Source: an uncultured Bacilli bacterium (lineage in GTDB: Bacteria; Bacillota_I; Bacilli_A; RF39; UBA660). Taken from it: DNA of 9,557 nt. Positions 7,863 to 9,557 of the stretch are shown here, one piece after another. The stretch lies in the NCBI GenBank assembly GCA_934086255.1, contig CAKOIB010000045.1:1-9557 (forward strand), given 5' to 3'. The position numbers and the translations under genes were made by a program. The first letter of the stretch is position 1, and the number at the start of each line of letters is the position of its first letter. The notes under the pieces are model-generated. The model saw nothing but the letters and a program-made list of their open reading frames with translations. It did not search any database and was not told the DNA's origin.

Positions 7863-7871
7863 ATAATACCA
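7863..7871 (-). promoter_or_regulatory. Candidate extended -10 promoter of the 348-aa gene
   Basis: The minus strand reads TGGTATTAT, an extended -10 (TGN plus TATTAT) with no clear -35. The leader would be about 70 bases. The rest of 7788-7987 is very AT-rich and I see no gene in it; the small CCGTTTTCGG element at 7880-7889 is just upstream of the promoter. Confidence 0.35.
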
Positions 7872-7987
7872 TATATTTTCCGTTTTCGGTAGATTTTTTG
7901 TTTTTTCTAATACTTTTAGATATTTATGTATATAATTGATTTTTACTCACTAGAAACATATAATAGACAACACATAAATAAAAGGAG

Positions 7988-8021
7988 CTGTCGGAAAATT
8001 AGATAATTAATTTTCCAGCAG
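7988..8021 (-). terminator. Long hairpin just after the variable-protein stop
   Basis: Arms of 14 bases (7988-8001 and 8008-8021) pair with one G·T wobble and one mismatch around a 6-base loop. The hairpin starts directly at the stop codon. On the minus strand it is followed by CTCCTTTTATTT, so it may act as a Rho-independent terminator. Its position right after a variable repeat also fits the hairpin or cruciform that promotes retrohoming in DGR target genes. Both roles can coexist. Confidence 0.7.
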
Positions 8022-9557
8022 TCATTTTAGATTGGATATTACTGCGCGGGCGGAGTAGTAAGTGCTAGCGTAACCGTGATAGTAGCTGAATTGGAAGGCA
8101 CCGGCGCTAGTACCATGATAGAAGTACCCGCCGCGTAGAACCCAAGGGACGCTAGAGTATACGAAGTTGGCGGAATCTGAATACCATGAAGTGCGATTAG
8201 ATGACACTGGTGCCATTTCTTTCGTTGCATCTCCTAGTTTTCCTCTTGTATATTCTGAACTACTTGTTCCATAACTATATTTATCATAATATCTCTTGCT
8301 TGGGAATGCATATGTTCCTGTAAATGATGTCCCTTTATCACTATCATATAAAATACCTGTAAATGCTGAATTATAATTATTAGTTGTCGAATTACCACTC
8401 ATTTGTTGTCCATTACTCCATACCATATTACCCATCATATATTCCTCTGCTCCACCACTCATGTCATATACTCCATATACATTTCCTGTTGTTGATGCAC
8501 TTTGTCCTAATGTTGTTGTATATGAATTACATGTTGCACCACTTGTTGTTGAGCCTGCACTTTGTGGTCCACATCCTGTTGTAAATGTATTTGCACTATT
8601 TATTGCAACTTCTTTATTTATTCCATATTTACTATGTGATAGATATGTTACTGCTCCCCATTCCATATTTTTCATCATATGAGTTTCATCTGTTGCTGCA
8701 AATCCATATTTATTTCCAGATTCTCTCATCTTTTGGATTCCATTAAAGAATGTTCCTACTTGGGCACCTATCCATGATGTTACATTAGGTTTTATCTGAG
8801 GTCTTATTGTTTGTAAGTTACATCCTGATCCTACTGCTTCATTGCCAAAACCTATACAACTAGTATCACTTGATACTTCAAACTTACCTACCCAGATTCC
8901 TGTTAGTTCTTCTCCTGTTTCTCTTACGTTGTTATCATTTTTATCCCACCAAAATGCTGGATGGGTATATGTAGATGTTCCAGCAATCAATCCATTATTT
9001 ATTGTATCTGTACATGTTTCACTTGTGCTACTAGTACCTGTTACTGCATCAGTACATTTTATTGTACCAGTACTTGCTGTACCACTCTCAAACTTGATTT
9101 TTATTTCTTGTGGTGTGGTTGTATTTAAATATGTATATGTATATCTTGGTACCCATACCCACATTGTATTAATATCACTCATTGGTATTGTTGTTCCTGC
9201 ACTTGCTTTTAAATAAGTATTTCTATTTGTTTCACTTACAGTTACAGCGTTAGCCCATATCTTATTATTATAATCATACCACTTATTAGATTCATCTTCA
9301 TTATTACTATCAGCTTTCTTCCAACTGTCACTAGCACTATCATAATACACTGGTATCATATTACTAGTTAATAAAGGTTTATTTGCTCCACTTTTATCTA
9401 TATTAGGAATCTTAACTCCTAGCTTTAATATGTTATTTGATGACTTGGTATCATGCCACTTTGCATGAGAAGTATTAGTAAAATTGTAAGATATAATTCC
9501 TGTTAATAAAAGCACAAAAATACCCATTAATGACAATAGATATTTATTGTGCTCTTT
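8022..9557 (-). CDS. DGR-type variable surface protein, FGE/C-type-lectin-like, 5' end outside window
   Basis: The reading frame is open to the window edge. The visible 511 residues begin KEHNKYL, which matches residues 21-27 of the neighbour, so the real start lies about 20 codons outside. The TTG at 9536 is internal, not the start. Numbering from that TTG, a hydrophobic export segment lies at about 1-17, followed by the SipW-like AKWHDTKSSNNILKLG. Then comes a Ser/Thr/Asn-rich body with WVWVPRYTY (126-134) and three closely spaced cysteine pairs (161/175, 227/239, 322/336). The C-terminal part has GVYDMSGGAEEYMMG (355-369) and PWVLRGG (464-470), landmarks of the formylglycine-generating-enzyme (SUMF1)/C-type-lectin fold. 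It ends in a Tyr/Ser/His-rich, GC-rich stretch that looks like a DGR variable region. Ligand binding at the cell surface is inferred; the enzyme activity of true FGE is not expected. Confidence 0.85.
   Translation of the reverse strand, partial: KEHNKYLLSLMGIFVLLLTGIISYNFTNTSHAKWHDTKSSNNILKLGVKIPNIDKSGANKPLLTSNMIPVYYDSASDSWKKADSNNEDESNKWYDYNNKIWANAVTVSETNRNTYLKASAGTTIPMSDINTMWVWVPRYTYTYLNTTTPQEIKIKFESGTASTGTIKCTDAVTGTSSTSETCTDTINNGLIAGTSTYTHPAFWWDKNDNNVRETGEELTGIWVGKFEVSSDTSCIGFGNEAVGSGCNLQTIRPQIKPNVTSWIGAQVGTFFNGIQKMRESGNKYGFAATDETHMMKNMEWGAVTYLSHSKYGINKEVAINSANTFTTGCGPQSAGSTTSGATCNSYTTTLGQSASTTGNVYGVYDMSGGAEEYMMGNMVWSNGQQMSGNSTTNNYNSAFTGILYDSDKGTSFTGTYAFPSKRYYDKYSYGTSSSEYTRGKLGDATKEMAPVSSNRTSWYSDSANFVYSSVPWVLRGGYFYHGTSAGAFQFSYYHGYASTYYSARAVISNLK
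8026..8053 (-). other. IMH-like element at the 3' end of the variable repeat
   Basis: On the minus strand a G/C-only run of ten bases, CCGCCCGCGC (8053-8044), leads into the 19-bp tract CAGTAATATCCAATCTAAA (8044-8026), and the hairpin follows at 8021. A G/C run plus about 20 bases plus a downstream hairpin is the layout of the initiation-of-mutagenic-homing site described for the Bordetella phage BPP-1 DGR. The assignment is by layout only, because no template repeat is in view. Confidence 0.6.
8045..8205 (-). other. Putative DGR variable repeat (VR)
   Basis: By hand count 8041-8220 is about 52% G+C, against about 33% in the adjoining 8221-8340. Invariant residues use adenine-poor codons (GCC, GGC, TCC, CGC, GTC, TTC) that the rest of the gene seldom uses. 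Seventeen codons are TAY, CAY, GAY, AAY or AGY, each AAY itself or one substitution from it, the pattern left by adenine-specific mutagenesis of AAY template codons. The frame has no stop risk, because AAY cannot mutate to a stop. The 5' border is judged only from the composition change. Confidence 0.7.
9424..9557 (-). repeat. Direct repeat copy 2: shared export segment
   Basis: This is the partner of 7594-7727, offset by 1830 bases, with two mismatches over 134 bases. It continues to the last base of the window, so the repeat probably extends through the start of the gene. Confidence 0.93.

Noticed and set aside
7981..8021. Insertion-sequence terminal inverted repeat
   Set aside because: The arms are only six bases apart and no transposase or matching distant end is seen; hairpin or terminator explains it better.
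8022..8024. TGA read as Trp (Mycoplasma-type code)
   Set aside because: TGA falls exactly at the expected protein end before a hairpin, and all visible Trp residues checked use TGG.
8039..8230. A second open frame on the minus strand through the variable region
   Set aside because: It overlaps the real frame, has no ribosome binding site, and is open only because the GC-rich variable region lacks stops.
8384..9216. Plus-strand open frames opposite the variable-protein gene
   Set aside because: They are antisense shadows with low-complexity composition and no domain signature; the minus-strand frame is continuous and recognisable.
1..9557. CRISPR array, tRNA or rRNA
   Set aside because: No regularly spaced short repeats and no recognisable tRNA arms or rRNA sequence were found on either strand by eye.

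Overview
The window is AT-rich, and every protein gene I can support lies on the minus strand. Codon choice, strong AGGAGG-type ribosome binding sites, a PolA without a proofreading motif and an NAD-dependent ligase all point to a low-GC Firmicutes (Bacillota) relative. The surface-protein families are of the kind seen in uncultured gut Bacilli or Mollicutes-like lineages, but that placement is inference. TGA is used as a stop (8022-8024) and Trp is TGG, so the code is the standard bacterial one and not the Mycoplasma code.

Read in the direction of transcription, from 9557 down to 1, there are two parts. The first (9557 to about 6660) is an accessory surface-protein region. It holds a 5'-truncated gene for a secreted or anchored protein with a formylglycine-generating-enzyme/C-type-lectin-like C-terminus, followed by a 348-aa protein with a different C-terminal domain. 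The two share an almost identical N-terminal export segment. The last ~160 bp of the first gene look like the variable repeat (VR) of a diversity-generating retroelement (DGR). They are GC-rich in an AT-rich gene, adenine-poor at invariant codons, and packed with NAY/AGY codons one step from AAY. They end in a G/C-only run, a 19-bp tract, and then a long hairpin beyond the stop. No reverse transcriptase or template repeat is in the window. The same 19-bp tract, again next to a palindrome, lies beyond the stop of the 348-aa gene, as if that gene replaced an earlier VR gene.

The second part (6636 to 1) is conserved housekeeping. It contains a compact operon pncC(cinA C-terminal domain)-polA-mutM that closes with a terminator at 2751-2782. 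ligA follows, overlapping a six-cysteine type IV pilin-like gene. After a 230-base intergenic region carrying a consensus promoter, the first 17 codons of another gene run off the window. The DNA-repair genes fit together: MutM excises oxidised bases, PolA fills gaps, LigA seals nicks and releases NMN, and PncC deamidates NMN for NAD recycling.
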